64,000 nt of DNA from the NCBI GenBank assembly GCA_013397455.1, contig VYZB01000120.1, positions 207,195 to 271,194 of the forward strand. Direction: 5' to 3'. The notes below the pieces were generated by a model that made no database searches, was not told where the DNA came from, and saw nothing but the letters and a program-made list of their open reading frames with translations. The translations under genes and the position numbers were made by a program. This document shows, piece by piece, positions 1 through 12,650 of this stretch. Positions within the stretch are counted from its first letter, which is position 1; each line of letters opens with the position of its first letter. The DNA comes from Crotophaga sulcirostris (Eukaryota; Chordata; Aves; Cuculiformes; Crotophagidae).

Positions 1-861
1 AAACCCAGAAAACTCCTTCAATAATGTGGACATTTCAGCCGTTTTCCTAAGGACAGGAGCTTGGATCATGACGCCTAATCTGTCCCATCATCTCCCATCC
101 CTACCCTCCGACAACTGCTGAACATGTTGCCCACTTTGGACCACGTCTGGCCACAAGAGAGAGAGATCCCCAAGACAATTAGTTTCAACAGCTTTTAGGA
201 AAACAGAAGAGGAATAATGAAACAACACCGCAAACCAGTGCCCCCACTCCTGAGAAAGTTCAGACTCACACTTCATGCAAGAGCCTTTTTGTTTTCTAGT
301 GTTATTGAGTTTTGCCATATAACTTTGTTGTTTCCCTGACACACTATTGGTTTTTCTTTGTCAGAGGGCTGTGTAGAAAATTCCCCATCCCTTTTCTGGG
401 GAAGCAATGTCAGCAAGTGTGAGTTTCCCCTCCTAGCAAAATGAAATATACTGTTTTGAAGAGCTGTGCTGAAGCATGAAAGTGACCTGCGCTCAACTTC
501 TCTCTCCTCTGTAATCTTGCGTGCTAGTCATGGGTGATACCACTTGAATCTGACATAATGTGATAACAAAAAAACATTTCCTGGAATCACCAGCAGCATG
601 ATAGTGTTAACCCTTTTCAGCATAGGTCCAGTGAACTGTGTGTGGCAGAGACTCTTCCCTTTCCCTCCCATCACTAATGCCTCCTTCCCTTCACCTTCTC
701 TTCCTGACAATCTTATCTCCATGGGGAACTTTTCCTCATGAGGGATGAAATGGCAGGAGCTGGTGGAGGAGCATCTGAACTTGCCTCCTGTCCCTCTCTC
801 ACCTCACTAGAAACAAGGGATTCCCTTCCTGGCACCTCTCTTGTGTTTTCCTAACTCTGGT
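1..861. other. Intergenic, nothing recognised
   Basis: No open frame longer than 84 codons, no repeat I can name, and no RNA gene seen. Confidence 0.6.
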
Positions 862-930
862 GAATCACAGAATTGTTTAGGTTGGAAAAGGCCTTTAAGA
901 TCATCAAGTCCAACCAAATCCTTGGTGTAA
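862..930 (-). mobile_element. CR1 LINE 3'-end fragment
   Basis: GAATCACAGAATTGTTTAGG followed by TTGGAAAAGGCCTTTAAGAT, the antisense CR1 3' end. A short remnant. Confidence 0.75.
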
Positions 931-2621
931 AGGAATCTTTTAAAACCATCTTCACCTTCACCAAAAATCAACCCATGGCAAAAGCAGCTTGCAGGAGGGG
1001 TTATTTGGTTCCAAAGCATCTCAGCATTTGTAGATGCGTGGATGGTTTGTGGGGATCACTGGCGTGAGGACTTGCTGTTCTTGAGCTTCTAGGTAGCAAT
1101 AGGCAAATCCTCTCTGTTGGGAGAGCAAGGCAACGCTAGCCAGCCTGCTGCCCATCTGGATGCCATAGAAATTCAGTCTTGGCCCTGGAGAGCAAAGCTG
1201 GCACTGGTGCATGACAAGAGTGGGCTGCTGAGTTTAAGTTCTGAAGTTGTGGGTGATTTCACAGCTTCATGATCATCACATGGATCATGAACAGAGGCCA
1301 CAGTACTTCCCAGAAAATCTCTCCACGATCCATCAACTGCCCCTTCCAGCACTGTACCATCCTCCATGGACTCCAGATCCCTCACGTCCTGCAAGGCCCC
1401 TCTGCTTTTTTTCCAGAAAGATCTGAAGCAAACAGATTGCTTTTCAGCAGACATGGCTGTACCAAACCTTTACTAAGCCACTCCTCAAGAGCCACTCCTC
1501 CCTTTCTGACTCCCAAGACTCCCAGGTGCACAAAATTTTCTCCTTCCCTACTTTGTTGTGATGAGGCCTGCCACCAATAGGGAAAGAAAGAGACGTGTGG
1601 CCACTGCCAGAGCTTGCTGTTGCCTCTCCGTGGCTCCCTGTGCCACCCTGGAGAAGATGAGAGCAGAGGTACAGCCAACCAGAGGCAGATCCTCCCAAAA
1701 TGTAGATCTTCCTGGCAGCAATGGCATTTAGTTCTGCAGTGTCATGACACCGTGGGGACAGCAGATCAACCATCGCCACTGTGTGCAGAGCAGCTTGCAG
1801 GTTTTGTCAGAAGTCCAAACACCCTTTTGTCAGCCCTGGCATCTGTGTGCCGCAAAGCCTGGGGTAGCCTGGCCTGCTGATTTCCAAATGACAAATGCCA
1901 CTTCCAGTTGTAAAAGATCATAGGAACACAGGGATGTCAATTCAATCTCATTACCATCTTTCCCCTTCTGTTTTCTGGGAAAGTACTGTTTATCTGTCTT
2001 GCCATTTTAAAGCTGGAAGCCTTTTAAAGATGCTCTGTTTTCTGCAAATTGGATTAAGCCAATGTAACATTTTCCAGGCTGCTCAGAAGGTATCTATGAA
2101 CATAACTCCCACTGACATCCTCAAGAGTCTGGCACCCAGGTGCTTAGGAGGATGGGAGTCTTACAGTAGCAGTATCTCTGGGGCTAAGACCCTGGGGCCA
2201 TATGTCCACGAAGAGTACATGGAGAAAAGGGTCGCTGAGCTCAGCTGGGGTTGGTAGTCAGTAGCATGATGATTTTGTCAGTGCTGTTGGCTTTTGTGTC
2301 TCCTTGCAAAAACCTCATCTGCATAGATGTTTCAGCTGAATGTGCAATAACTGCACCCAGAAATTAACCAGAGAGAGCGATCCTGCAACTTCAGATAGAA
2401 AACGAATTATGAAGATCAAATGACTCATTGACTGCGCTGTTGAAAATCGTTTAGCAATTTTACTGGACTGGGCAAAATAGTTTTAGAAAAGATAACTGGC
2501 TACCAGTCTTTCTCCTCTTATTTCAATAAAACATCACAGCAGCCACAGTGCTACAATGTACATTTCATGTACACTATTTTTTTTCATTTGTTGCATTTCA
2601 GATCTCTTTTGTAATGGAGGT
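931..2621. other. Intergenic, no gene recognised
   Basis: Several overlapping open frames of 88-120 codons occur on both strands at 1173-2257. They overlap on opposite strands and share no recognisable motif, so none is called. Confidence 0.55.
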
Positions 2622-2629
2622 CTAGTACA

Positions 2630-2832
2630 CAGATGTCAAACTCACTGCTCCCGCCATTCTCCTGCTCCTGCAGTGTAACGCACGTCACACACTGCACACG
2701 TGCCCAGCGCTGGCAGGAGTGTAAGGGCAATGAGCTTAACGTTGCCACCAGGTAGAAACAAGGTTCTGGGCTGGAAAAAACAAGGTGGAGGGCTGGAGTC
2801 AGCCCGCAGGCAGTGAGTTTGACACCCCTGGG
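2630..2832. mobile_element. hAT-like MITE, copy 1
   Basis: A 203-bp element begins CAGATGTCAAACTCAC and ends GTGAGTTTGACACCCCTG with two further G, so the termini are inverted. The outer bases CAG...CTG and the word TGTCAAACTCA are typical of hAT/Charlie-type terminal repeats. The flanking 8-mers (2622-2629 and 2833-2840) share six leading bases, CTAGTA, fitting a decayed 8-bp target duplication. No coding capacity. A second copy lies at 11538-11730 in the same orientation. Confidence 0.8.
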
Positions 2833-2840
2833 CTAGTATC

Positions 2841-4222
2841 TTCTGAGATGTTGAAAGCGTAAGGTTGCTATGAAAGAATAAATCAAATATTCTAGAAGAA
2901 GATATTTTTGTCATTGTTCTACATTCATTTTCTAATTCTTTAATAATTCTTAATGGTATGATTAGTGACTAAAGAATGCATTTTTGCATGAAAAGGGGAA
3001 AAAGAAGCAGCGTAGAACAGAAGTACTGTAGAACTATTAATGAGCTGTGCTGATAAAAAGAAATAATCTTTTATTGGTGTCTGTGTGGAGTCTGAGTAGA
3101 AAAAAGACCTGTGTTTCTGCCTGAAGCTATTGCACATCAATGTCCTCCTGACACTCATTTACTTTGGTTTTCAAGAGAGAAATGAGCATTGTAACAGCCA
3201 AGGCATGATGTGCCTTCCTTTGGTACTGAGAACACAAAGGGATGTCCTCCTCAGCTCATTATGCAAAACTGGAAAATAAATAACTGTTGGCATCAGACTT
3301 GCTGAGCTTTCTGTGTCTCTTTCTGACAGGCACTCACTTTAACTGGCCAGCAGTGTTAAAGTGCCTCTGTGGTGAACACACTGCTTTGGACCTGGTCTCC
3401 TACCTGGTAAAATATTTGTGGGAGTCACAGAGCGCCTCAGCTCCACAGCTCTGAGACCACCACTCGCCTGGTGTGAACCTTCTCCTGCCGTGCCTTGTGT
3501 GCCACCAAACAACTCCCAGCATTCCCTAAGCTTACACATCTTTATCTTGTAATTTCCAGCTCCAGCTTAATGGCATAGAAAAAAAACAAAGGGGCATCCC
3601 TCCCTGGGTCTCCTGCAGGAGAAGGATGGGAGGATGTGTTCCACTCCAGACACTGCCACATGGCCATCCCTGGAGCCAGTTGTGCACTGATGTCTGGAGA
3701 TCTTTCAAGGAGCACACCTGCCAGGCCACCTCTTGCCCCCTAACCCAGCTGGTGTCCTGACTCTTGAAGAACGCTGGCTTCACCATCTTCAGTTTTATGA
3801 GGCTCTATCATAGCCAGTAGCAGCCAGGAGGTGAGATCCCTCTCACCCACTACCATGGATCGTCTGGCCATGGATAAACTGCCTTCAACCTCACAGCACA
3901 GCAACCAGCAGTGACATCTCCTAAAAGACCTTGGTTGGGCCTCACTGGCTTTTCTGGAGGAGCAATGGGACTGACTTGGCCTGGACAGTGGATTAAGGAG
4001 GTAATAGAAAAGGTGAAAAAATATATGTGGTTAAGCAAGGGCAAGGAAAGGAAGAGAAATGATTTTGCATGAGAAGAAAGATGGATAGGTGGGGAAGGAG
4101 TAGTGGAGTCACAAAATGCTGAGGACAAGTAGTCAAATGCTTATAGAGAGGCAGATCTGCCCGGTATATAGTGCAAAAATTATTTCAGGATGCTCTGGAG
4201 TTCCTGATAGCACAAGAACTGT
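2841..4222. other. Intergenic, nothing recognised
   Basis: Unique-looking non-coding sequence with only short open frames and no signature motifs. Confidence 0.55.
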
Positions 4223-4290
4223 GTCATAGAATCATTAAGAATCATTAAGATTGGAAAGACCTCATCAAGTTCCACCATCCTGTTGGCACA
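4223..4290 (-). mobile_element. CR1 LINE 3'-end fragment
   Basis: TCATAGAATCATTAAGAATC then ATTAAGATTGGAAAGACCTC, antisense CR1 terminus. The terminal word ATCATTAAGA is present twice in tandem (4231-4250), as is common for CR1 tails. The inner boundary is unclear. Confidence 0.65.
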
Positions 4291-4411
4291 TCTGTTTTAG
4301 GAGACGTCATGATGGTGCAGCTCACCCCTGCCCTAGACCCTGGACCGTGGTGTCCCCAGCAGGCACTGGAGCACAGCTCCTTGCTTGCTTTCTTTCAAAA
4401 GGCATCTGATT

Positions 4412-4610
4412 CCTAGGAAAAAATTTCTGCACCGAAAGGGTTGTCAGGCACTGGCACAGCTGCCTGGGAGGTGGTTGAGTCTCCATCCCTCAAGGTGTTT
4501 AAAAGAGGGGTAGACAAGTTTCTCAGGGATATGATTTGGTAGTGGAGAGCTATGTCTGGAGTCAGTGATCTCAAAGGTCTTTTCCAACCAAGCGATTCTA
4601 TGATCCTATT
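4412..4610 (+). mobile_element. CR1 LINE 3'-end fragment
   Basis: A plus-strand CR1 from AGGAAAAAATTTCTGCACCG through GCCTGGGAGGTGGTTGAGTC to the tail GCGATTCTATGATCCTATT. Confidence 0.85.
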
Positions 4611-5137
4611 GAACCAGGGGAAATCCGCAGCCTTATGCAGATGGATCCTCCCCAGATCACAGGAAGCTTCTCAGGAAAGGTAAGTGCGTGCCCCTTGCCT
4701 GTTCCAGGCTCCTCACCAGAGATGCTCTTTAGAGGTTGCTTGTCTAGCTCTGGTTCTCCTCCTTTGAAATCAAACCCTTGCTTTCCCCAGCTGAACTACT
4801 GGTGAGCATCACCAATGGGTGAAACAAGAAAGTCAAAAAAGGGAGAAACATCTGGAAAACATGGCCAGTAGCCAAGGGAGGAGAAACTATGGAAACAAGT
4901 CCAACCATAAATCAAAGAAAATGCTCTATAAATTATATCAGGGAGGGAGGCCTATGTTCAGACATCAGGAGGACATTAAACTGAATGCTTGCTGCCCTCT
5001 GATTCAGACTCCATTTACTGAGAAACTCTGGGAGAGATTACTGAGAAGTGCCTGTGGCAGAGTCACTGGAATTCAGGAAAGTCAAAATATCTTCATGCTG
5101 GGAAGCAGCACAAACCCTGTGTGCTCTATACAGTACA
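4611..5137. other. Intergenic stretch between two CR1 ends
   Basis: About 530 bp between two similar plus-strand CR1 tails. It holds one 110-codon open frame with no recognisable motif. Confidence 0.5.
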
Positions 5138-5200
5138 GTTGGACTCGATGATCTCAGAGGTCTTTTCCAACCAGGCGATTCTATGATTCTATGGTTCTGT
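5138..5200 (+). mobile_element. CR1 LINE terminal fragment
   Basis: GTTGGACTCGATGATCTCAG followed by GGTCTTTTCCAACCAGGCGA and the tail TTCTATGATTCTATGG. It is close in type to the copy ending at 4610. Confidence 0.85.
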
Positions 5201-8200
5201 ACACTGGTCGGGAGAAGTTAGAGGAGGAAAAAAAGGGAGAAACAACTAGGAGACAGAGTTTGTAAGAGGGTTTGAAGCAGAGAGACATGCTTGCCAGTAG
5301 GAGTGAGGTGGTCTATTACAAGAAGTGGTGTGGTTTCATTAGTTGTTTTCTTCTTCGTTCCCTGTGCATCCCCACGTTTTATTTGGTGCTATCCATTGAG
5401 CAGATGTTTTCACTGGATTGGAGTAGGGCTGTTAGCTGAGCATCAGCCAGTCCTTTCGTGGTGAATGACGTGCAGGAATGGTTCAAGATGCTCTCCCCTG
5501 TGTGTGTTACCTTGGGCTTGCTAGAGTGGATGCTGGGGAGTGGGAGACCGAGCACCCTGCCGTGGAGCAGGGCCTGCAGGCAGTGCCGATGCTGCTCCCG
5601 AGGGATGTGGTGCTGTGTATGGGCACTGGCTCCAGCCTGCTGGGGCTCATCCCACTAGACACCTTTCATGCTCAAAGAGAAGAAGGCAGCTCAGAGGGTT
5701 GACAACTCCAGCCTGAACTGCCATCTGCAGGAGCGCATCCTTTCCCTGACTACAGCCAGAACTTGGGAAAAATAACCGTAAACATTTAGTGTGGATTCCA
5801 GGTGATGGTGGGGACACTTCCCTACCTTACATGGTGCTGGAAAGCCTCTGTTGCCAGCGCTCCAGCAGTTTTACTTAATGAGAGGCAGATGATGCTATAG
5901 TTCAGACGCAGGGATATAATAGACATGGAGCTATTTGCAGCAAATTTATTTAAATAAATAATAAAATCCATCATGATGGGTTTCCTACATGAAATACTGT
6001 CAAGCTGTGAGAGGGAAATGAGGATACTAGGAGAAAAATGTGATGCACATGCAGATGAGGAGAGGACCGAGAAAGCGGACTGCTCTTCTTAATGTTGTTA
6101 TTTTGACAGATTTCAAAACTCAAACTCAAAACATTCTGTATATCTTATGGCTGATTATATATAAATGTTTGTTGGTATTTATATGCTCTACACTTTTATT
6201 TCCAAGTCCTGTCTCCCCATACATTTGATAATGTTTTCACCTCCCTGGATGTTCATTAAACTCGCTTTTCTGCAGGATGCTTTGAAATCTGGTAGATAAT
6301 CTGCAGGCTGTTGACACCATAATACTGTGATGGTTTGTATGCCATTAAAATGGATCACAAAAATGTTAATCTATAGAACCTGAACTCAATACATTGTGTT
6401 GGTATACAGTATAGATCCCTTAATCCATAGACTAGTATTAAAATCGCGGATTAAGGAGTTGTTTTGGATCAGAGTGTGCAGTGTATGTAACAAAACAGTT
6501 TATCTGAGATTAATATTTATTACTCAATGCAAAAATTGATTGAAGGATTCATAGATGCTGATAATATAACAGTTTGTATTTGATCCCTAAATTGCTGCCT
6601 TTTTGCCATACGAATTTTTGTTAAGACCTGAGAATAGAATAATAACTTTGTGTGGAAAGGTGAAAACTGAATAACCGAAGTATATTTGTTATTAATGAAA
6701 ACGTTTTGAAACTTCATACTAATATAAAATATGGTATTTAGATGGTTTAAAATGTGCATGGAATGGACCTTCAAATTTCTGAAATAATTTGTAAAATATG
6801 TTTTTTTAAGAGTTCACAAACTGTTGCAGAGATCACTGTCAGTTTAATCTAACCCAAAGCAAACTGGAGACCAGAAGTATTTTTCCATACAAATCTCTTC
6901 TGTCAACAGTCTTTCTGAATTTGTCAGAAGGGGAAAGTTTTATTCAACCGTGGTAAAGTTGAACTCAGTAAGATAGTGGCAGTTTTACAGACTTCTCTTT
7001 AATGCAACAGAAGGTTGTCAACAAGCCTTTTCAGTGACATCTCCACATGTGCATGGTGAGCAGATGATTTGAGGATTACCGGGCTGCTGGACAGGTCAGC
7101 TGGCATCTTAAAAATGTCTTCTATAAAGGACCAAATCTGCAGCCAGAGGCTGTTTACAGGGTGGAAGGGGGAGGGAAATAGGTTTGTTTAAAAGGCACAG
7201 ACCCTTGGGTTTGTTTGTGTCCCTGCCACAGATCTCTGTCTTTAAAGCTCGCTCGTATAACAAAGAGCTGAACTCTGGTTGACACTTCTTTTCAGTCGAC
7301 CTAGTAGGCAAAGTAAAATTCCAGTAGCAAAGTGCCAACATGAAAAGGAAAAAAATGTGTTTAGAATTGTATGATGTCTACTGGAAGGTAAGTAGAACAC
7401 AGCCGTTTTTTTCCAAGGTGGAATATGTTTGCACCTAATTTCAGTTATACTGCAAGTATTTTATATTACATACAAGTACATACAAGTATATTATATACTG
7501 CAAGTATTAAAAAATTGTTCCTAATCCCAGTTTTAGTATTTTTTTTTAAATCCTTTTATTGCTAGTCCAGATCCCTATTGTACTTTACAAAAGAGTTCTG
7601 ATATTTCTAAACAAAGGCTCAGACACTTCCTTATCAAGCAAATTAAATTCCTTCTGCAAGCGTGCCTGTGCTGGAGATTTCTCTTCCACGGACTATCCCA
7701 TCAGCTGATTGTATCTGTTAGTTTTCAGGTCTGCTTCCTACGTCTGTACAGCCCCTGGACATATGATGCTGTGGTTTGTAAGAAGCTTATGAAATCCCAA
7801 GCGGAAAGGCACAGCAACTGGAGTTGACATGAGGCATCCACAAAAGCATCACTTTGGGAGCGAGTGTGAGTTGCATGTAGGGAAGACTATTGTACTGATA
7901 GGCAATGATGCTTGTGCCCAGGGTAGTGCAGCAGGCACTGGGAAACCTTCAGATTCTAAAAAGCATCACCTGAATCAGTATGAAAGAAAAGAAAGACCTC
8001 TGGCAGCCTTTCAGTGCAGCTCTTAAGAGCTTCTCCACTTGTGTCCGTATAACTGGTGAATCGGCACCAGGAAACTGGAGAAAATATCTTGAAAGAAGCT
8101 GTTGAGCTTTGATGAGTCAATTTCCCTGCACAGCTCTCTATGAGACAACATTTAAGGAGTGCCCAATTTTTATCTAATCCTAAACTAAAGGTTTGTACAA

Positions 8201-10897
8201 TTCAGCTTTTACTTCTAAATAGGTAAGTCTTTTTTAACTTAGCCCTGTGGTTCTAGCAGTTTGGATTAGATTGCTGCAAGCTCCAGAAGTTACGTTCCAT
8301 TATAGTAATAAATGAAAGAAACATTTAAATAAGTCTTAGAGTTCAGTCTAGTCTGCCTACCTACCCCTTTAACAGACTTTCCATCATTTTTTAACGTTTC
8401 TGAAGTCCCCATACAAAAGACTGCACATAGTACATTATCCTTTAATGCCAAGAGGAAAAAGAAAAGCAGAAAATAGAGCTTTGACTGATTTCTAGTAAGA
8501 TTTTCTCAACCAGTAAATTTGCCAAGATCAAGAATATGTGTTCTGAATACATGCATACTCTGAATATATTATTCTGTTTGTAGTTTTTGAAACTCACTTA
8601 GATGCAACTATTTTCCGTCATGTCAGAAAAAAGTCTATCTCAAAATAAAATAATTTTCAAAAGACCATTAAACATCCAAAGGTTACCATCTCCTGACACT
8701 TCACTGAGGTCATTTTCTTATTTTTATAAAGAGAACAAAAAGAATTTGGCAAGAGTGATAAAATTTCGTGAATGTTTTCAATGAGTGGAACATAAAGTGA
8801 CAGGATTTTGCTTTCCTTAAATAACCCAGGTATATGTGCATCCCAGCAAGAAACAGAGACTCTTCATCAGATGAACAGTGGGACATGATTATGTTATACC
8901 CCACCCTTAAGCACAGACCAGAAGTCCTCAGGCTCCACAGGTGCTGAAGTGGGCTCCGGCCCCTGGGAAAACCTGCAGTCCCTTGCAAATGAATAGAAGT
9001 CCTTTGCACAAGATGTTCTGTCTTGGCTGGGGTTTTAAAGATTAAATCCTCCTTTCCACTCTTTGCATAAATTAAAATTGGTCTTTTATGTGTTTATATG
9101 CTTGGGCTGGTCAGGTAAAAATGCCAGATACCCTCCTTGCTGGCTCATCTCTGCTCGGTGCCACGTGCCACAGCAGAATCAGGCTGGGAGCTTGCTGAAG
9201 ACCTACATGTGGACAAGGCAAATGTAAATTTAGTGCCAGTCCCAGATCCTGAATTGAAGCATCTTCTGACTTTGTCATCCATATTTATTGTGTCCAACAG
9301 GTACCCACAGCCCCCACATCTCAGTAGCCTCACAGTGACTGATGTTACAGGAGTATATTGGAAATACACTTTCCATTTAAGCATCAGTTTCATGACTGAG
9401 GTGGCATGAAAAGTTGTGGTTGTCGCAACAGTTTTAATGACACTTACACATTTTCTGCCATCAACCAGACCAGAATCATCAGTCGTTTCACAGGGATCAC
9501 AACATGGCTTTCACATGGCAAGAATTTTGTTATCTAACAATTTGGGCTACTTGGGGATCAGCCAAGGACTGAAAAAATTCCCGCCTTAGAGCCCAGCTGT
9601 GGAGAGTGACCTACAACTTAAATACAAGTAGAGGAACGCAGGCAGATGCAGAAACGTGCCAGCTCTCCACCTCCCGCATCCCACATCTTCTTTACAGGGA
9701 AAAGAGAGTTGTGCTTTAACTAAAGCAATGTAGAGACTCTGTTTCAGGTGGTTTTGCAACAGTTTTGGTTACAAATGACCTACTGCTCCTGCAGGGCCTC
9801 CTGAACTGCCCAGAGACTTGAGAGAAAGAATCATATGTTTGCTCTCAAAGGTCTTTAGTGGAAATCAACTCATTTAGGCTTGGCTAATTTAGCATGTTTG
9901 AAATGATATGAGTTTCGGGTGGTCTCATGAACATTTCAGCCTGCAGATCTAAAAGGAATGTAGTCTCTGATGTACCACCTTTGGGAGTGAAGAACCTGAG
10001 CCTGGCCTCACAGGACACAGCCGCAACTGGAAGAGGACCCCAGTTTCAGACTCCAGGTAAAGCAACTTTGGTTTTAGCAATTTAACAAATGGTTAAATAT
10101 TCTCAAAGGGAGAACATTTTCCAATATACCTACTGGATTAAAAAAAGTAGATTGGCACAGCCGTGTTTCTCCCTGTGCTAACAATCCAACTGACCACAAA
10201 GGAAACTTCCCTACCAAAGTACACCACACTCACAGAAGAAGCCCACAGCCCAGTTACGCTTGACAAAAAAACTTTTGACAAGGAGGTGTAATTCATTGTT
10301 TAGAATCACTGAAATGTATTGTGTAATTGTTATTCTCTGGCGTTCACCCCAAAGAAGAAGTTGTGCTGCTTATCCAGCTGCTGCTGAAGGTGTAGTAAAT
10401 CTACTACCGATACAGAACGGCTGAACATAAGACTTGAAAAAAATTGTCAAATTTTTTAATATGTTTATATCATGCAGGAATTCCCTACATCTATGTCACA
10501 TTAGCCTGGTATTTCCTATTCATATTTTTAGTTTCACTTTCCTAATTTCAATCCATTCAAATAACTCCATCTCAGACCTTGTTTTTTCCTTCAAAAATCC
10601 ACTGCCATATGGAGGAAACATTAAAATTATTGGATCCAAAGTAAAAACAAAAGCAGCTTAGTGTTAGCACAAGAGGCTTACATCGACACAATTAAACCTA
10701 AGTTAGACTGAAAGTAAAAACTACACATAATTTTGGCCAGTAGATACACCACACGGAAGGCCCTTATCATCCATAATGGAAGCACAGTCTTCAAGAAAAT
10801 ATTATCATCTTCAGAAATACTGAAATAAACTCCCAAGAGAAACCTGTGTTCTAAATGTACAAGAAAAATCTCCAGCAGGAGTATTTTTGAGAAGAAA
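5201..10897. other. Intergenic, repeat-poor
   Basis: About 5.7 kb with no gene. Small structures only: an inverted repeat (6418-6426 with 6448-6456) and a short AT-rich duplication of TACTGCAAGTATT (7448-7460 and 7496-7508). Confidence 0.55.
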
Positions 10898-11150
10898 ATC
10901 ATAGACTCATAGAATGGTTTAGGTTGGAAAGGACCTTAAAGATCATCCAGTTCCAACTCCCTACCATGGGCAAGGACACCTCCCACCAGCCCAGGCTGCT
11001 CAAGGCCCCATCCAACCTGGCCTTGAACACCTTCAGGGATGGGGCATCCATGACTTCTCTGGACAACCTGTTTCAGCGCCTCACAGTGAAAAATTTCTTC
11101 CTAATGTCTAATCTAAATCTAAATCTCTCTCTAAAGAGGCTCCCTTCCAG
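10898..11150 (-). mobile_element. CR1 LINE 3' fragment
   Basis: An antisense CR1 that starts ATCATAGACTCATAGAATGG and TTTAGGTTGGAAAGGACCTT. It runs to about CTAAAGAGGCTCCCTTCC, about 250 bp. Confidence 0.9.
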
Positions 11151-11529
11151 AGTTTCACCAGCGAATGTGCACTGCTACGCAACCAAGTGATTTTCTTTGA
11201 CTACCATTTTGTGAAGAAGGCCATGTGGTGTTTTTAGTATGGACAGGACCCAGGATAATCCTTCTGCAGCCCAGCTTTCCTCTTCTGCTTGCTATTTTAA
11301 TGCTGTTATTTATACTTGGTGCTGTTCTGAGTGACAGCTACCATAACAACCACCGGTACATCTCCCAGATAAAGACAGTTGGCCTGATTAACCATCGTGA
11401 TATGGCGATATTTAGGAGTAGCCTCTAGTTGTCCAGTTTTAAACAGAATAGTTGTGAATGAGAATGCTACACTTGGTGACCATAGTATGAATTCAATCTC
11501 TTCCACATGTAAAAATATTGTCAGTATTC
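11151..11529. other. Intergenic, nothing recognised
   Basis: Short unique sequence between a CR1 fragment and the second MITE. No gene seen. Confidence 0.55.
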
Positions 11530-11537
11530 ATCTACAG

Positions 11538-11730
11538 CAAGGGTGTCAAACTCACGGCTCCCGCCATTCTCCTGCTCCTGCAGCGTAATGCGCATCACAC
11601 GCTGCACTCGTGCCCAGCGCTGGCAGGAGCAAGGAGCTCGGCACTGCCACCAGGTACAGACAAGGTGCTGAGCTGGATAAAACAAGGTGGAGGGCTGGAT
11701 TCGGCCTGCAGGCCATGAGTGACACCTCTG
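11538..11730. mobile_element. hAT-like MITE, copy 2
   Basis: A 193-bp relative of the element at 2630, matching along its whole length (for example GGCTCCCGCCATTCTCCTGC and AACAAGGTGGAGGGCTGGA). It begins CAAGGGTGTCAAACTCAC and ends GAGTGACACCTCTG. The flanking 8-mers (11530-11537 and 11731-11738) match at six of eight positions, a decayed target duplication. Confidence 0.8.
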
Positions 11731-11958
11731 GTATACAGGAATAAATCCGGGCCCTGAAAAGTGACAAATTTTTAAAATTTAATTGGTGGTGTTAGCAGTT
11801 GGATGACACCAATCCATGATCCTTTACTACAGACTTCCACGCTGCTTCCCAGAAACCCCAAAGTGTTTGTTATTAACACCAACCTGCAGGCTTTAGCCAG
11901 AATTGGCTAACAGAGAGGGGGAAAAAAACAACAAAAACACCCCAAAACTGATGTCAGG

Positions 11959-12196
11959 GTAGGCAGTGAAATGATGGAACAGATTGCCCAAAGTTATAAT
12001 GAGGGTGGTGAGACACTGGCACAGGTTGCCCAGGGAAGCTGTGGGTGCCCCCTCCCTGGAAGTGTTCAAGGCCAGGTTGGATGGGGCCTTGAGCAGCCTG
12101 GGCTGGTGGGAGGTGTCCCTGCCCATGGCAGGGGGGGGTGGAACTGGATGGGCTTTAAGGTCCCTTCCAACCCAAACCATTCTATGGTTCTGTGAT
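11959..12196 (+). mobile_element. CR1 LINE 3' fragment, with partial duplication at its 5' side
   Basis: A plus-strand CR1 from GAGGGTGGTGAGACACTGGC to the tail CCATTCTATGGTTCTGTG. The preceding 11959-11992 (AGTGAAATGATGGAACAGAT) resembles the same CR1 segment again, suggesting a second broken copy or a local duplication. Confidence 0.85.
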
Positions 12197-12431
12197 AATG
12201 AAAGGGGTGGGTTATGATTTTTACACTCTAATCTGTTAGCCCTGTCCAAACGCTTTTAGCCCTGCTGTGGATGTCATCACCTCCAGCAAGATGTGAACAG
12301 CAAACACCTGCTTCTTCCGATGCCTCCACTCATCAGTACGCAGCTACCTTCCTGAAATTGTATCAAAGAAACATAAAAGGAAGAAATATGTGTTTGTATC
12401 CACAAAAAGAAACATGAAGGGCTGGAACATG

Positions 12432-12650
12432 AACCTGAACATAAGGAAAAACTTCTTTACTGTGAGGGTGATGTAGCACTGGAACAGGCTGCCCAGGGAG
12501 GGTGTGGAATCTCCTTCTCTGGAGATATTCAGAACCCTCCTAGACGTGCTCCTGTGCAGCCTGCTGTAAGTGAACCTGCTTTAGCAGGGGGCGTGGACTA
12601 GATGGTCTCCAGAGATCCCTTCCAACCCTGACCATTCTGTGATTCCATGT
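12432..12650 (+). mobile_element. CR1 LINE 3' fragment (different subfamily)
   Basis: A plus-strand CR1 with CTTCTTTACTGTGAGGGTGA, GGACTAGATGGTCTCCAGAG and the tail CATTCTGTGATTCCATG. The tail word differs from the neighbouring copies, so this is another CR1 subfamily. Confidence 0.85.
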
